A stretch of DNA of 64,000 nt from Chryseosolibacter indicum (GTDB lineage Bacteria; Bacteroidota; Bacteroidia; Cytophagales; Cyclobacteriaceae), in the NCBI RefSeq assembly GCF_018598585.1, contig NZ_JAHESD010000002.1, positions 142,367 to 206,366 of the forward strand, in the 5' to 3' direction. The number at the start of each line of letters is the position of its first letter. Position 1 is the stretch's first letter. The notes under the pieces are model-generated. The model was given only the letters and a program-made list of their open reading frames with translations. It ran no database searches and was not told the DNA's origin. Of this stretch, positions 55,304-63,769 are shown piece by piece. The position numbers were made by a program, and so were the translations under genes.

Positions 55304-55981
55304 CGCGGTTACTACCACATTGGGCAACTAGGAATATCTCAAAGGTACTGTAGTAAATAAACCTGATTGGAAGTAATAGCTAGCTGATCCTTTACAGAGT
55401 ACTTATAGAAGGCACTATCCACTGCCCGCATACCTGGTATGCTTCACTTCCAGGCTCGTCTTTAAGCCTAGTTTGAAGAGGGTTGAAACAGTTTCGCTCA
55501 CAATTTATTATTACATCTTTTGAACAAGAGTAGCTTACAAGCTGCAAATACGTAAGCGGTCAAATATTTTTATTATTTTTAGGGACTATGGGAATGGTTT
55601 AGTTTCCTGATACCGGGGTGATAAGCTTTGAAATGTACGATGCCAGCGCCATGCCGGCACCGTGTGTGCGAGATGTCTGCGAGAAACGGGCTCCTTTTAC
55701 GTACGCATACTGTAAGCATACCGCAGGCATGGTGCTGGCAGGATTCATTTACAAGCCACACGTGAGCTTTAACGCATTTCTCTTCATAACGTCTAATTAT
55801 TAACGATTCACCAGGGCTATTTTGATTTTTCAGGTCGTTTAATTTATAATTGTATAGTAACACTATTTAAAAGTGTGAATTGTTACACCCCACACCCATT
55901 AATACTTGTGCAAACCGGATTGCGATGAGATAACCGTTGACAATTCGGAAATCATTTAATCATCTGCTGATCGACATAATA
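55304..55981. other. Long intergenic region with inverted hendecamer arrays
   Basis: About 680 bases without a gene I would support. It contains a 15-bp palindrome GCATACCTGGTATGC (55428-55442) and two 11-bp-periodic arrays pointing toward each other within 55625-55756. Close to the GH43 gene ACACT-N7-AGTGT (about 55858-55874) could be an operator. An open frame across 55579-55863 on the minus strand coincides with the repeats and is not a gene in my judgment. Confidence 0.55.
55625..55756. repeat. Facing 11-bp-periodic arrays forming a large imperfect inverted repeat
   Basis: Left array, plus strand: ATGCCAGCGCC, ATGCCGGCACC, GTGTGTGCGAG, ATGTCTGCGAG (55640-55683). Right array: GCATACTGTAA, GCATACCGCAG, GCATGGTGCTG (55705-55737), whose reverse complement has the same ATGC anchor each 11 bases. 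Outer arms TGCCAGCGCCATGCC (55641-55655) and GGCATGGTGCTGGCA (55726-55740) pair with one mismatch, and weaker pairing extends to about 55625 and 55756. RNA or DNA from this region could form a long cruciform/hairpin. Confidence 0.75.
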
Positions 55982-57535
55982 ATGCTTATGAGTAAGCCAT
56001 ACATTTTTTCGGTAGTAAACCTTCTTACTGTATTCCTGGTAGTTACGATAACTTACGGACAGAAAAATGGACCGGACCGCGAGACTAACAGTTATACAAA
56101 TCCCCTGATTCCGGCAGACTTTCCGGATCCTGATGTAATCTTTGTTAATGATACTTATTACATGGTGAGTACAACTATGTTTGTTGTTCCAGGTGTAACT
56201 ATTCTAAAGTCGAAAGATCTTGTCAATTGGGAATACTGTAGCAATGCTGTTTCAAGATTTGATTTCGGCCCGTGTTACAACCTGGATAACTGCCATCGCT
56301 ATTCGCACGGACAGTGGGCCACAAGTTTGAAGTACAGCAACGGAAAATTTTACCTGCTCTTCATCACGCTGGATGAAGGTGGCTTCTTGTGCACAGCGTC
56401 AAAGGCTGAAGGGCCGTGGGAGATAAAAAAACTTCCGAAAGGATTTTACGATCCGGGTTTGTTCTTTGATGACGACGGAAGAATCTACGTCGCGCATGGT
56501 TACTCCAACATCATGATCACTGAGGTAGATCAGAATCTTGCTCCTAAAAGTCAGGACTCCCTGGTGTTCAGAGGCGATATTCGCAAAGGACTTGAAGGCG
56601 CGCACGTATATAAAATCAACAATTACTATTATCTATACTGCACGTATGGTGGTGAGGATGGGATACAGGTAGCGTTGCGTTCGAAGAATATTTATGGCCC
56701 GTATGAGCAGAAGGTGGTGATTCAGGATACGACAAAAGGATTAAATTTTGGAATACATCAGGGTGCTCTTATTAAGGCCCAAACAGGTGAATGGTGGACA
56801 ATACTTTTTGTTGATAGTGGGCCATTTGGAAGATTCCCCTCGCTACAACCTGTTACCTGGGTTGACGACTGGCCGATGGTAGGTGTTAACGGGAAAGCTG
56901 TGATTACCTATAAGAAGCCTAATATTGGAAAGACCTACCCGGTGACAGTACTTCCAACCTCAGATGAATTTAATGATCAGGAATTAGGCAAGCAATGGGG
57001 CTGGAATCACAATCCTGATTCAACAAAATGGTCACTCACCCAACGATATGGCTATCTCCGACTTGCAACCGCCAAAGTTACCTCCAACTTACGTGAAGCA
57101 AGAAATACATTAACGCAGCGAATATTTGCAAACCGCAACCAGGACATTCCAACCGTTTCCGTAACAAGGTTGGAATTTGGTCAAATGAAGAATGGCGACA
57201 TCGCAGGTCTCGCCGTATTTCAAGATCCGTATGCTTACATCGGTGTGCAAAAGCAAAAGGGAAAGGTAATGGTGATCATGGTTAACAATGGACGTACTGT
57301 GGCGATGACTTCGATTACAGGTAATAATGTATATCTTAAGGCTAGTGCATCGAACACGACAAAGAAGGCAACGTTCGAATACAGCCTCGACAATAAAAAC
57401 TATGTGCCGTTGGGTGAAGAACTCACAATGAATTTTAGCCTGAAGATTTTTACTGGTAATAAGTTTTGTCTTTTTAATTATGCGACGCTGGAAACCGGGG
57501 GCTACGTAGATTTCGATTGGTTTAGGGTTAATTAA
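55982..57535 (+). CDS. Glycoside hydrolase family 43 protein
   Basis: A 517-residue secreted enzyme. A signal anchor/peptide (about residues 5-26, FSVVNLLTVFLVVTITYGQ) precedes a five-bladed beta-propeller GH43 domain (about 35-320). The catalytic base lies in ADFPDPDVIFV (D49), the pKa-modulating Asp in YDPGLFFDDDGRIYV (D157), and the acid in GLEGAHVYKINNYYYLY (E205). The C-terminal part (about 330-517) with EFNDQELGKQWGWNHNPDS and YVDFDWFRV is a concanavalin-like GH43_C2 domain. GH43 enzymes release arabinose, xylose or galactose from plant-type polysaccharides. Start candidates are ATG 55982 and 55988; a TTG at 55937 would only lengthen the N-terminus. It is not in the Sus operon but is next to it and to the AraC gene. 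Confidence 0.92.
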   Translation: MLMSKPYIFSVVNLLTVFLVVTITYGQKNGPDRETNSYTNPLIPADFPDPDVIFVNDTYYMVSTTMFVVPGVTILKSKDLVNWEYCSNAVSRFDFGPCYNLDNCHRYSHGQWATSLKYSNGKFYLLFITLDEGGFLCTASKAEGPWEIKKLPKGFYDPGLFFDDDGRIYVAHGYSNIMITEVDQNLAPKSQDSLVFRGDIRKGLEGAHVYKINNYYYLYCTYGGEDGIQVALRSKNIYGPYEQKVVIQDTTKGLNFGIHQGALIKAQTGEWWTILFVDSGPFGRFPSLQPVTWVDDWPMVGVNGKAVITYKKPNIGKTYPVTVLPTSDEFNDQELGKQWGWNHNPDSTKWSLTQRYGYLRLATAKVTSNLREARNTLTQRIFANRNQDIPTVSVTRLEFGQMKNGDIAGLAVFQDPYAYIGVQKQKGKVMVIMVNNGRTVAMTSITGNNVYLKASASNTTKKATFEYSLDNKNYVPLGEELTMNFSLKIFTGNKFCLFNYATLETGGYVDFDWFRVN

Positions 57536-57656
57536 TGGGTTTTCAAGATGCACATCGATTTGTGAAATAGATAACCTGTTTGAATTCTCGAGGTTATTGT
57601 ATAAATAGTATTAAAATCGGTAACTCTGGTTTCTTGATGAAGATCGATCAAATGGC

Positions 57657-58544
57657 ATGAACCAATTTGCGTTACAGCAGGGCCACTCACACGAGCTTGA
57701 CATGTTTGATCACATTGTCGAGTTTGGGCTTACCAAGAACGGCACAATTCAGTTAGAGTCTTTTCCGATATCCACGTGTGATCACATTCGAATTTATTAT
57801 ATAACCGATGGGAAGTTTGAATGGATGATCAATCAGAAACATCAAATTCTTTATCCGGGAGATCTTGCTGTGGTATTGCCTGGCCAGGAATTAGGCGGAT
57901 CAAATCGCTACCTTGACATTGGTACATTCTTCAAACTACAGTTAAAAGCCGAGGTATTGGAAAGCATGGGAGTTATACAACTGGGCACCTGGAGTAGTCT
58001 TACAGAGAGTGAACGCATAACTGTTGGAAGAATTCTGATGACAAACAATATTTCGGTGTTGAAGATGAAGGAAGCTGGTGATATTTTGTATGAAATGCGT
58101 TCGGAGGTTCTTAATCAAGAGATAGGTTATTCTACGAGGGTAAATGTTTTGCTAGATACGTTGCTCATCTTCATTGCCCGACAGTCAACACGGCAGGCAA
58201 CCTCACGGAGGGACTTTCCAAGTACTTTTGCGTTCCTTGAGCAAGCGTTGAGAAAAAACCTTGCACATCAATGGACGGTAGAAGAGATGGCTGCGCGTGT
58301 TGGACTAGGTACAACTGCGTTTACGGAGAAGGTTAAGACCTATACCGGTTTCTCGCCTCTTAATTACCTTATTAATATACGGATCTCTGAAGCGATCAAG
58401 TTACTGAAAAAACAAGACATCAATGTAACACAAATTGCTCTTGATACGGGGTTTTATTCGTCACAACATTTTTCAACTACCTTTAAAAAATTGACAGGGT
58501 ATACGCCTGGAGAATTCAGAAAGCGAAATATCGCAGCCAAATAA
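57657..58544 (+). CDS. AraC family transcriptional regulator
   Basis: A 295-residue regulator. The N-terminal part (about 1-130) has a cupin-like sugar-binding fold (RIYYITDGKFEWMINQKHQI and LYPGDLAVVLPGQELGG), followed by a helical linker. The C-terminal AraC DNA-binding domain at about 195-292 has two helix-turn-helix motifs: TVEEMAARVGLGTTAFTEKV and VTQIALDTGFYSSQHFSTTF, ending in GYTPGEFRKRN. It presumably senses a sugar or sugar acid and controls the flanking GH43 gene and the downstream FGGY-BASS-dehydratase genes; the FGGY gene begins only 5 bases after its stop, hence co-transcription. Confidence 0.93.
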   Translation: MNQFALQQGHSHELDMFDHIVEFGLTKNGTIQLESFPISTCDHIRIYYITDGKFEWMINQKHQILYPGDLAVVLPGQELGGSNRYLDIGTFFKLQLKAEVLESMGVIQLGTWSSLTESERITVGRILMTNNISVLKMKEAGDILYEMRSEVLNQEIGYSTRVNVLLDTLLIFIARQSTRQATSRRDFPSTFAFLEQALRKNLAHQWTVEEMAARVGLGTTAFTEKVKTYTGFSPLNYLINIRISEAIKLLKKQDINVTQIALDTGFYSSQHFSTTFKKLTGYTPGEFRKRNIAAK

Positions 58545-58549
58545 AGAAT

Positions 58550-60091
58550 ATGGATAATAAAGAATGTATTATAACAGTCGAGTTGGGTACCAATGGAGTG
58601 AGGGTGATGGCGTTTAATCTTAGGGGGGAATCTATTGGTTCGATGAAAGGCTCTTATCCTACTTTTCACACACAGCCAGACTACAGCGAACAAGACCCCG
58701 AGCAGATCTTTATCACCATGCTGTATGTATTAAAAAATCTGCTTACTGAAGTAATTCATCCGAAACATTATAACATTGTTTCAATCTGTTTCAGTGCGTC
58801 TATGCATAGTGTGCTTCCCATCGACCAAAATGGAGAACCATTGGGTAATGCAATTACCTGGGCCGATAATCGCGGTAAGCGAGAAGCGATTGAATTGAAT
58901 TCTTCGTCTCTTGGAAAAAGAATTTATAACGCAACCGGAACACCCATCCATCCTATGTCTCCGCTGATTAAGATCGCCTGGCTGAGCAGAAATGATCGGG
59001 GACGTTTTGTAAATACATATAAGTTCCTGTCTATTAAAAGTTATATCATCCAGCAGCTGACTGGTGAGTATGTACTTGATTACAGTCTTGCTTCTGCAAC
59101 GGGTCTTCTTAATATTCATAAAGCGTCATGGGAGCACGACGCACTTGCTTATGCGGGGATCAAAGCAGATCTGTTGCCTGAACTGATATCGGTGTTTGCA
59201 TCACCTGGTAAATTGAGGAAAGAATACCAAAAATCGCTTGGGCTTCACGAAAGTGTAAAAATACTAATAGGGTCTAGTGATGGATGCCTCGCAACTTTAG
59301 GAGGAGGTGTATGGGAGGAGGGAAAGGCAACCATTACCATTGAGGATAGTGGTGCAGTTCGTACGGTAGGTAAGCAAGTTATCCAGGATGAAAAGCAACG
59401 CTTCTTTAATTACCTTCTTTGGGAGAATTATTATGTCTCCGGCGGTCCGACTAATAATGGCGGGATTGTATTTGAATGGTTCACAAAACAATTCGGTGAT
59501 TTTAAAGGTCCGTTTGATATTGATCATGCCATGGAAAACCTGATGCGAGAGGCTGCCACTGTTTCAGCAGGTTCTGAGGGACTTCTTTTTCTGCCTTACC
59601 TGTTGGGGGAGCGTGCGCCAATATGGAATGCAAACGCACGAGGTAATTATTTTGGAATTAATATTAAACATGAGAAACAACATTTTGTGCGTGCTACTAT
59701 TGAAGGTATTTTGTATGAAGTTTATAGTATCGGGCGGATGTTGCAAGAGCATCGTAGGATTGACACGCTGACTGTTAATGGAAGTTTTGCTTCTATTCCA
59801 CTCATCGCGCAAATGCTTGCTGACATTTTTAATAAACCTGTCTACACAGGTTCTAACCCAGACAGTATTGCCCGCGGTGCCTATTTGTTAAGCGCCATTG
59901 ATTTGGGTATTTATAAAAGCCTGGATGAAGCTGCCCGCTCTATTCATTTGCCTATAACAGTCAAACCCCAATCCTCTAATCACAACGTTTATCAGAAGTA
60001 TTTCCCCATCTTTGAAAGGCTGAGCACGAAACTTAACGAGGAGTTTGAGGCGATTGCCAACGTTCAGCAGGAAGAATATATAAAACACTAA
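58550..60091 (+). CDS. FGGY-family carbohydrate kinase (gluconokinase-like)
   Basis: A 513-residue cytosolic sugar kinase. N-terminal ATPase motif IITVELGTNGVRVMAFN (about residues 6-22), the substrate motif ICFSASMHSVLPIDQNGEPL (about 78-97), TWADNR (104-109), GTPIHPMSPLIKIAWLSR and the second-domain GSSDGCLATLGGG (about 240-252), DSGAVRT, LPYLLGERAPIWNANARG (about 350-367), and VNGSFASIPLIAQMLADIFN near 405. These agree with the GntK branch of FGGY kinases acting on gluconate or similar acids/pentoses. Given the sugar-acid dehydratase context, an aldonate or ketose substrate is plausible. Confidence 0.92.
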   Translation: MDNKECIITVELGTNGVRVMAFNLRGESIGSMKGSYPTFHTQPDYSEQDPEQIFITMLYVLKNLLTEVIHPKHYNIVSICFSASMHSVLPIDQNGEPLGNAITWADNRGKREAIELNSSSLGKRIYNATGTPIHPMSPLIKIAWLSRNDRGRFVNTYKFLSIKSYIIQQLTGEYVLDYSLASATGLLNIHKASWEHDALAYAGIKADLLPELISVFASPGKLRKEYQKSLGLHESVKILIGSSDGCLATLGGGVWEEGKATITIEDSGAVRTVGKQVIQDEKQRFFNYLLWENYYVSGGPTNNGGIVFEWFTKQFGDFKGPFDIDHAMENLMREAATVSAGSEGLLFLPYLLGERAPIWNANARGNYFGINIKHEKQHFVRATIEGILYEVYSIGRMLQEHRRIDTLTVNGSFASIPLIAQMLADIFNKPVYTGSNPDSIARGAYLLSAIDLGIYKSLDEAARSIHLPITVKPQSSNHNVYQKYFPIFERLSTKLNEEFEAIANVQQEEYIKH

Positions 60092-60130
60092 TTATCATTT
60101 TCAATCACCTATTAGTTGAAAGCAGTAGCG

Positions 60131-60279
60131 GCAATTTAATCGCAAAATTGCTTTAGAAATCGTTTGTATAAAATTCACCACCGGCCATTATTGGAAGAGC
60201 GGTTGTTCTTCATTTTAAATCTTTATAGAAAATGGAGGAATAGTTAAGTCAGGAACGACAGTCTTTCTTATGTTCCTGA
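60131..60279 (+). promoter_or_regulatory. Two hairpins between FGGY kinase and BASS transporter genes
   Basis: GCAATTT (60131-60137) pairs with AAATTGC (60145-60151), followed by TTTAG, a weak terminator form. TCAGGAAC (60249-60256) pairs with GTTCCTGA (60272-60279) over a 15-nt loop. The spacer (224 bases) suggests that the transporter has its own promoter or an attenuation step. Confidence 0.4.
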
Positions 60280-60315
60280 ATTGCCACAACTCCTTATGCT
60301 AATGTTAGTTTCAAT

Positions 60316-61455
60316 ATGGTAATTTCATCGACGAGTGCCCGCCTTCTTTATATTTTGTCGGTTGTTTCATTATTACTCTACATTATTACAACTCTAGCAG
60401 ATATTGAGATATTAAATCAGTATAATGGTTCAGGTCTGCTTTTGATACTTTTCTTTTTGCTGCTTGCGCTTGCGTTTCGCGGGCATGAGCTGTTGAAAGG
60501 GTATTCGTTTACCATTATGATCTTTGCTGCGGTAAGTGCGGCGATGTATTATCCGCAATACTTTACGAATGTGGGCGACTTCAAACTATCGAAACTGATT
60601 GTTCCGCTGATGCAGATCATCATGTTTGGGATGGGAACAGGTTTGAGCATGAGAGATTTTGCGAGAGTGGTAAGGATGCCAAAGGGTGTAATTGCAGGGG
60701 TGTTGTGTCACTACCTTATTATGCCGTTAGTAGCATTTGGTATTACGAGGATATTTCAATTTCCTGATGAAATTGCCGCCGGAATTATTCTTATTGGAAG
60801 TTGCCCCAATGGACTTGCCTCAAATGTCATGACATATTTAGCTCGTGCAAATCTTGCGTTGTCCGTCACGCTTACAGCTATCTCGACCTTCATTGCTCCG
60901 TTTGTAACTCCCTTCTTTATGAGCTTGCTGGCAGGGCAGTATGTTGAAATAGATTTTTGGGCGATGGTGTGGGATATCACCAAGATCGTAATTATACCGG
61001 TAACAGCGGGGCTGGTATTTAATTACTTCCTGCATGGAAAATTCAAATGGCTTGACGAGATCATGCCTGTCATTTCTATGGGAGGAATTGCGCTCATTAT
61101 AGTTGTAATCACCTCAGCAGGCCGCGATTCATTACTGGAAGTAGGGCCCAAGCTCATTGCAGCTGTGATCATGCACAATATGAGTGGCTATGTTTTGGGA
61201 TACTTATCAGCCCGGACCCTTCGCATGAAAGAAAGGGATTGCCGAACTATTGCTATAGAAGTAGGGCTGCAGAACGCGGGATTAGGTTCCAGCCTAGCAC
61301 TTGCACTGGGAAAACTTTCAACTGTTGGCTTAGCTGCTGCTGTATTTGCACCGGTGATGAATATTACGGGTTCTTCACTTGCATTATGGTTTCGAAATAA
61401 GCCCTTGCCCCAGGAAGAATCTTTCGATAGTGAAGAAGTTGTGAAACACGCATAA
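60316..61455 (+). CDS. Bile acid:sodium symporter (BASS) family transporter
   Basis: A 379-residue inner-membrane carrier with about ten helices. The family motifs are MFGMGTGLSMRDFARVVRMP (about residues 111-130), GIILIGSCPNGLASNVMTYL (about 155-174, the sodium-site crossover) and GLQNAGLGSSLALALGK (about 317-333). Family members import bile acids, pantoate, pyruvate and other organic acids with sodium. Here the flanking sugar-acid genes suggest uptake of a sugar acid or of a keto acid made outside the cytoplasm; that is inference. First gene of a block with rraA-like, enolase-superfamily and FAH-family genes. Confidence 0.92.
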   Translation: MVISSTSARLLYILSVVSLLLYIITTLADIEILNQYNGSGLLLILFFLLLALAFRGHELLKGYSFTIMIFAAVSAAMYYPQYFTNVGDFKLSKLIVPLMQIIMFGMGTGLSMRDFARVVRMPKGVIAGVLCHYLIMPLVAFGITRIFQFPDEIAAGIILIGSCPNGLASNVMTYLARANLALSVTLTAISTFIAPFVTPFFMSLLAGQYVEIDFWAMVWDITKIVIIPVTAGLVFNYFLHGKFKWLDEIMPVISMGGIALIIVVITSAGRDSLLEVGPKLIAAVIMHNMSGYVLGYLSARTLRMKERDCRTIAIEVGLQNAGLGSSLALALGKLSTVGLAAAVFAPVMNITGSSLALWFRNKPLPQEESFDSEEVVKHA

Positions 61456-61483
61456 AGAATCCTAAAAATAAATATACAGCACT

Positions 61484-62431
61484 ATGTATCGTATACAATT
61501 TGTCTTGCTTGCACTGGTCAGTGTCCTTTCCTTCGAAACCCTTGCACAGCAAATATCGAAGGAAGAACTAATCTTTCTTACACCGGAATGGAAAGGTGAG
61601 CGATACCCGGATGGCCGACCCAAAGTTTCTGACGCACTTCTTGATAGAATGAAACGCGTTACGCTGGAAGAAGCATGGGCGGTATTGCGAAATGAGAATT
61701 ATAAATATCAATATGAAGATGGATGGAATACCATTAATCCGGACAGTGTATTGGTAGGGAGAGCAGTAACGGCGACCTTCGTTCCAGGCCGTCCTGATAT
61801 CCATCGTGTAATTGACGACAGAGGACATAATCGCGATAAGCGCGTCAAGTCACAGAACTCATGGCCGATAGATATGCTGGTGAAGCGTGACGTATATGTG
61901 GTGGACCAGTTTGGTGCCCATGTTGATGGCCCCACTATTGGTGACAATCTCGGCAACTCTATTTTTGCAAAGACGGGAAATGGAATTGTTTATAACGGCG
62001 CTATTCGCGATATCAATGGATTAAAAGAGATTGGTTCATTTACATCGTTCTTCCGTACTTATCATCCCTCACATCATCTTAATGATCCTAATGGTCAGCT
62101 TAACACCACACTGGTTGGTATCAATACCCCTACACGCGTAGGAAATGCAACGGTAGTGCCCGGCGATGTTGTCCTTGGCCGTGATGGTGGCGTTATTTTC
62201 ATTCCGCCACATCTGGCTGAAAAGGTGGTGAAGACCTCTGAAATTGTTCGCCTGAGAGATATGTTTGGCCATCAACGTTTGCGTGAGCAGAAATACACTC
62301 CAGGTCAAATTGATTCGCGATGGTCTGATGAAATTGAAAAAGATTTTTCGCAGTGGCTCAATGCAAATATGAACAAGTTGCCTGTACCGAAAGAACAAAT
62401 ACAGGAGTTTCTCAAGCAACGTACCTGGTAG
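61484..62431 (+). CDS. RraA-like (HMG/CHA aldolase-fold) protein with signal peptide
   Basis: A 315-residue protein of the RraA family, which includes 4-hydroxy-4-methyl-2-oxoglutarate/4-carboxy-4-hydroxy-2-oxoadipate aldolases and the RNase E inhibitor. A Sec-type signal peptide (FVLLALVSVLSFETLAQ, to about residue 22) precedes the domain, so it is predicted to be exported, an odd location for the family. The core has VGRAVTATFVPGRPD, VVDQFGAHVDGPTIGDNL, NGIVYNGAIRDINGLKE (with the GxxR-D-like substrate/metal site) and VVPGDVVLGRDGGVIFIPP. A cleavage of a keto acid into pyruvate and an aldehyde is the enzymatic activity expected for aldolase members. It begins 28 bases after the BASS transporter and is followed by the Tat-exported dehydratase. 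Confidence 0.87.
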   Translation: MYRIQFVLLALVSVLSFETLAQQISKEELIFLTPEWKGERYPDGRPKVSDALLDRMKRVTLEEAWAVLRNENYKYQYEDGWNTINPDSVLVGRAVTATFVPGRPDIHRVIDDRGHNRDKRVKSQNSWPIDMLVKRDVYVVDQFGAHVDGPTIGDNLGNSIFAKTGNGIVYNGAIRDINGLKEIGSFTSFFRTYHPSHHLNDPNGQLNTTLVGINTPTRVGNATVVPGDVVLGRDGGVIFIPPHLAEKVVKTSEIVRLRDMFGHQRLREQKYTPGQIDSRWSDEIEKDFSQWLNANMNKLPVPKEQIQEFLKQRTW

Positions 62432-62462
62432 AACTTATCTTTAATCTTCATAAAAAAAGAAC

Positions 62463-63743
62463 ATGTCACAGAAGCAATCAAGACGAAATTTCTTTGGAAA
62501 AGCACTGGCGGCCGCTACTGTTGCTCCGCTATCGACAACCTTTGGACAAGGGTTTGAAAGTGCCCTTGAACGTACATCGATGAAATCCAAACCATCCGAT
62601 CTAAAGATTACGGAAGTGCAATGCGCGTTCATTCGTAACGGTCATAGTCTTTTTGTACGCATACGAACCAACCAGGATATTTATGGATGTGGTGAAGGTG
62701 TTGATGCAGTGCCTGGCACCTATCATTTTGTGAAGATGATGGAACAGCGTCTGAAAGGAAAAAATCCTTTGAATGTTCATCGGCTCTTCGAAGAATTGCG
62801 CAAATCAGGAGTCTTTGAAGGCGCTCAGTCAGGTATGTACATTGCCGTGTTATCTGCCATTGAAACAGCATTGTGGGATGTTGCAGGCAAAGCGCTTGGA
62901 GTTCCGGTGTATCAGTTGTTGGGTGGTAAGTTTAGGGATAAGATTCGCGTTTATTGCGATACCGCACTTTATCAAAACAATCTTCCTAAGCCAGAGGATT
63001 TTGCGAAGGCAGCAAGTGAAGCAAAGAAGATGGGCTTCAATGCAATTAAGTTCGACCTTGATCAATGGAATGATCCAACAAAGTATGACCGTTACAACTG
63101 GACTGCAAGCCCGGGAGAACTCAGGCGAATGGTTGACCAAGTTACGGCAGCGCGGGAAGCTGTAGGTCCTGATATTGATATCTGCTGCGATATGCACGGA
63201 CGTTATGATGCTGTTACAGGTCAGCAAGTAGCGAAACGTTTAGAGCACCTCAACCTGATGTGGCTGGAAGAGCCAATTCCCGCAGAAAATCCTGAAGCCT
63301 ATAAAATAATTGCAGATTCAACATCAACACCTATTTGTGCAGGAGAGAATTTGTATCTCGCGTATGGATTCAGAAGGTTGCTGGAAATGGGTGCAGTAGA
63401 TATCATTATGCCAGACCTTCAAAAAGCAGGTGGGCTGGGTGAGGGGCAACGTATTGCCAATCTTGCAAACTTGTATTATGTTCCGTTCGCACCACATATG
63501 GTAGCATCATTCCTTGGAGCAATGGCATCTTGTCACGTATGTGCTTCTGTTCCTAATTTTATGATCCTAGAATGGCAGATTTATTTCCATACTGATCCGA
63601 TGTTTAAAGAGATTGTAAAGTATGATGGAACGATGATAGAAAATGGATTCATTCCGCTTTCGGAAAAACCTGGTATTGGTGTTGATATCAATGAAGAGGG
63701 AATGAAGAAATATGCAACGGAAGGTTATCCGTTCTTTAAATAA
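62463..63743 (+). CDS. Mandelate-racemase/muconate-lactonizing (enolase superfamily) sugar-acid dehydratase, Tat-exported
   Basis: A 426-residue enzyme. The N-terminus SRRNFFGKALAAATVAPLST is a twin-arginine signal (S6-R7-R8-N9-F10-F11), indicating folded export to the periplasm. The enolase-superfamily barrel carries IKFDLDQW (K196 and D198), the metal ligands D243 in CCDMHGRYD, E269 in WLEEPIP and E295 in AGENLY, and H345 in FAPHMVAS. Members dehydrate aldonic acids (gluconate, galactonate, xylonate, arabinonate and others) to 2-keto-3-deoxy acids, which fits a neighbouring aldolase-like and FAH-family enzyme. The second basic residue after K196 reads D rather than K, which leaves the exact subgroup open. 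It begins 31 bases after the rraA-like gene. Confidence 0.9.
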   Translation: MSQKQSRRNFFGKALAAATVAPLSTTFGQGFESALERTSMKSKPSDLKITEVQCAFIRNGHSLFVRIRTNQDIYGCGEGVDAVPGTYHFVKMMEQRLKGKNPLNVHRLFEELRKSGVFEGAQSGMYIAVLSAIETALWDVAGKALGVPVYQLLGGKFRDKIRVYCDTALYQNNLPKPEDFAKAASEAKKMGFNAIKFDLDQWNDPTKYDRYNWTASPGELRRMVDQVTAAREAVGPDIDICCDMHGRYDAVTGQQVAKRLEHLNLMWLEEPIPAENPEAYKIIADSTSTPICAGENLYLAYGFRRLLEMGAVDIIMPDLQKAGGLGEGQRIANLANLYYVPFAPHMVASFLGAMASCHVCASVPNFMILEWQIYFHTDPMFKEIVKYDGTMIENGFIPLSEKPGIGVDINEEGMKKYATEGYPFFK

Positions 63744-63769
63744 TGTTAAATTAATTCGTACACGAACTG

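Noticed and set aside
55579..55863. Open frame on the minus strand across the inverted hendecamer arrays
   Set aside because: It is explained by the repeats (few stops) and lacks conserved coding features; the opposite-strand frame across 55618-55803 has the same problem.
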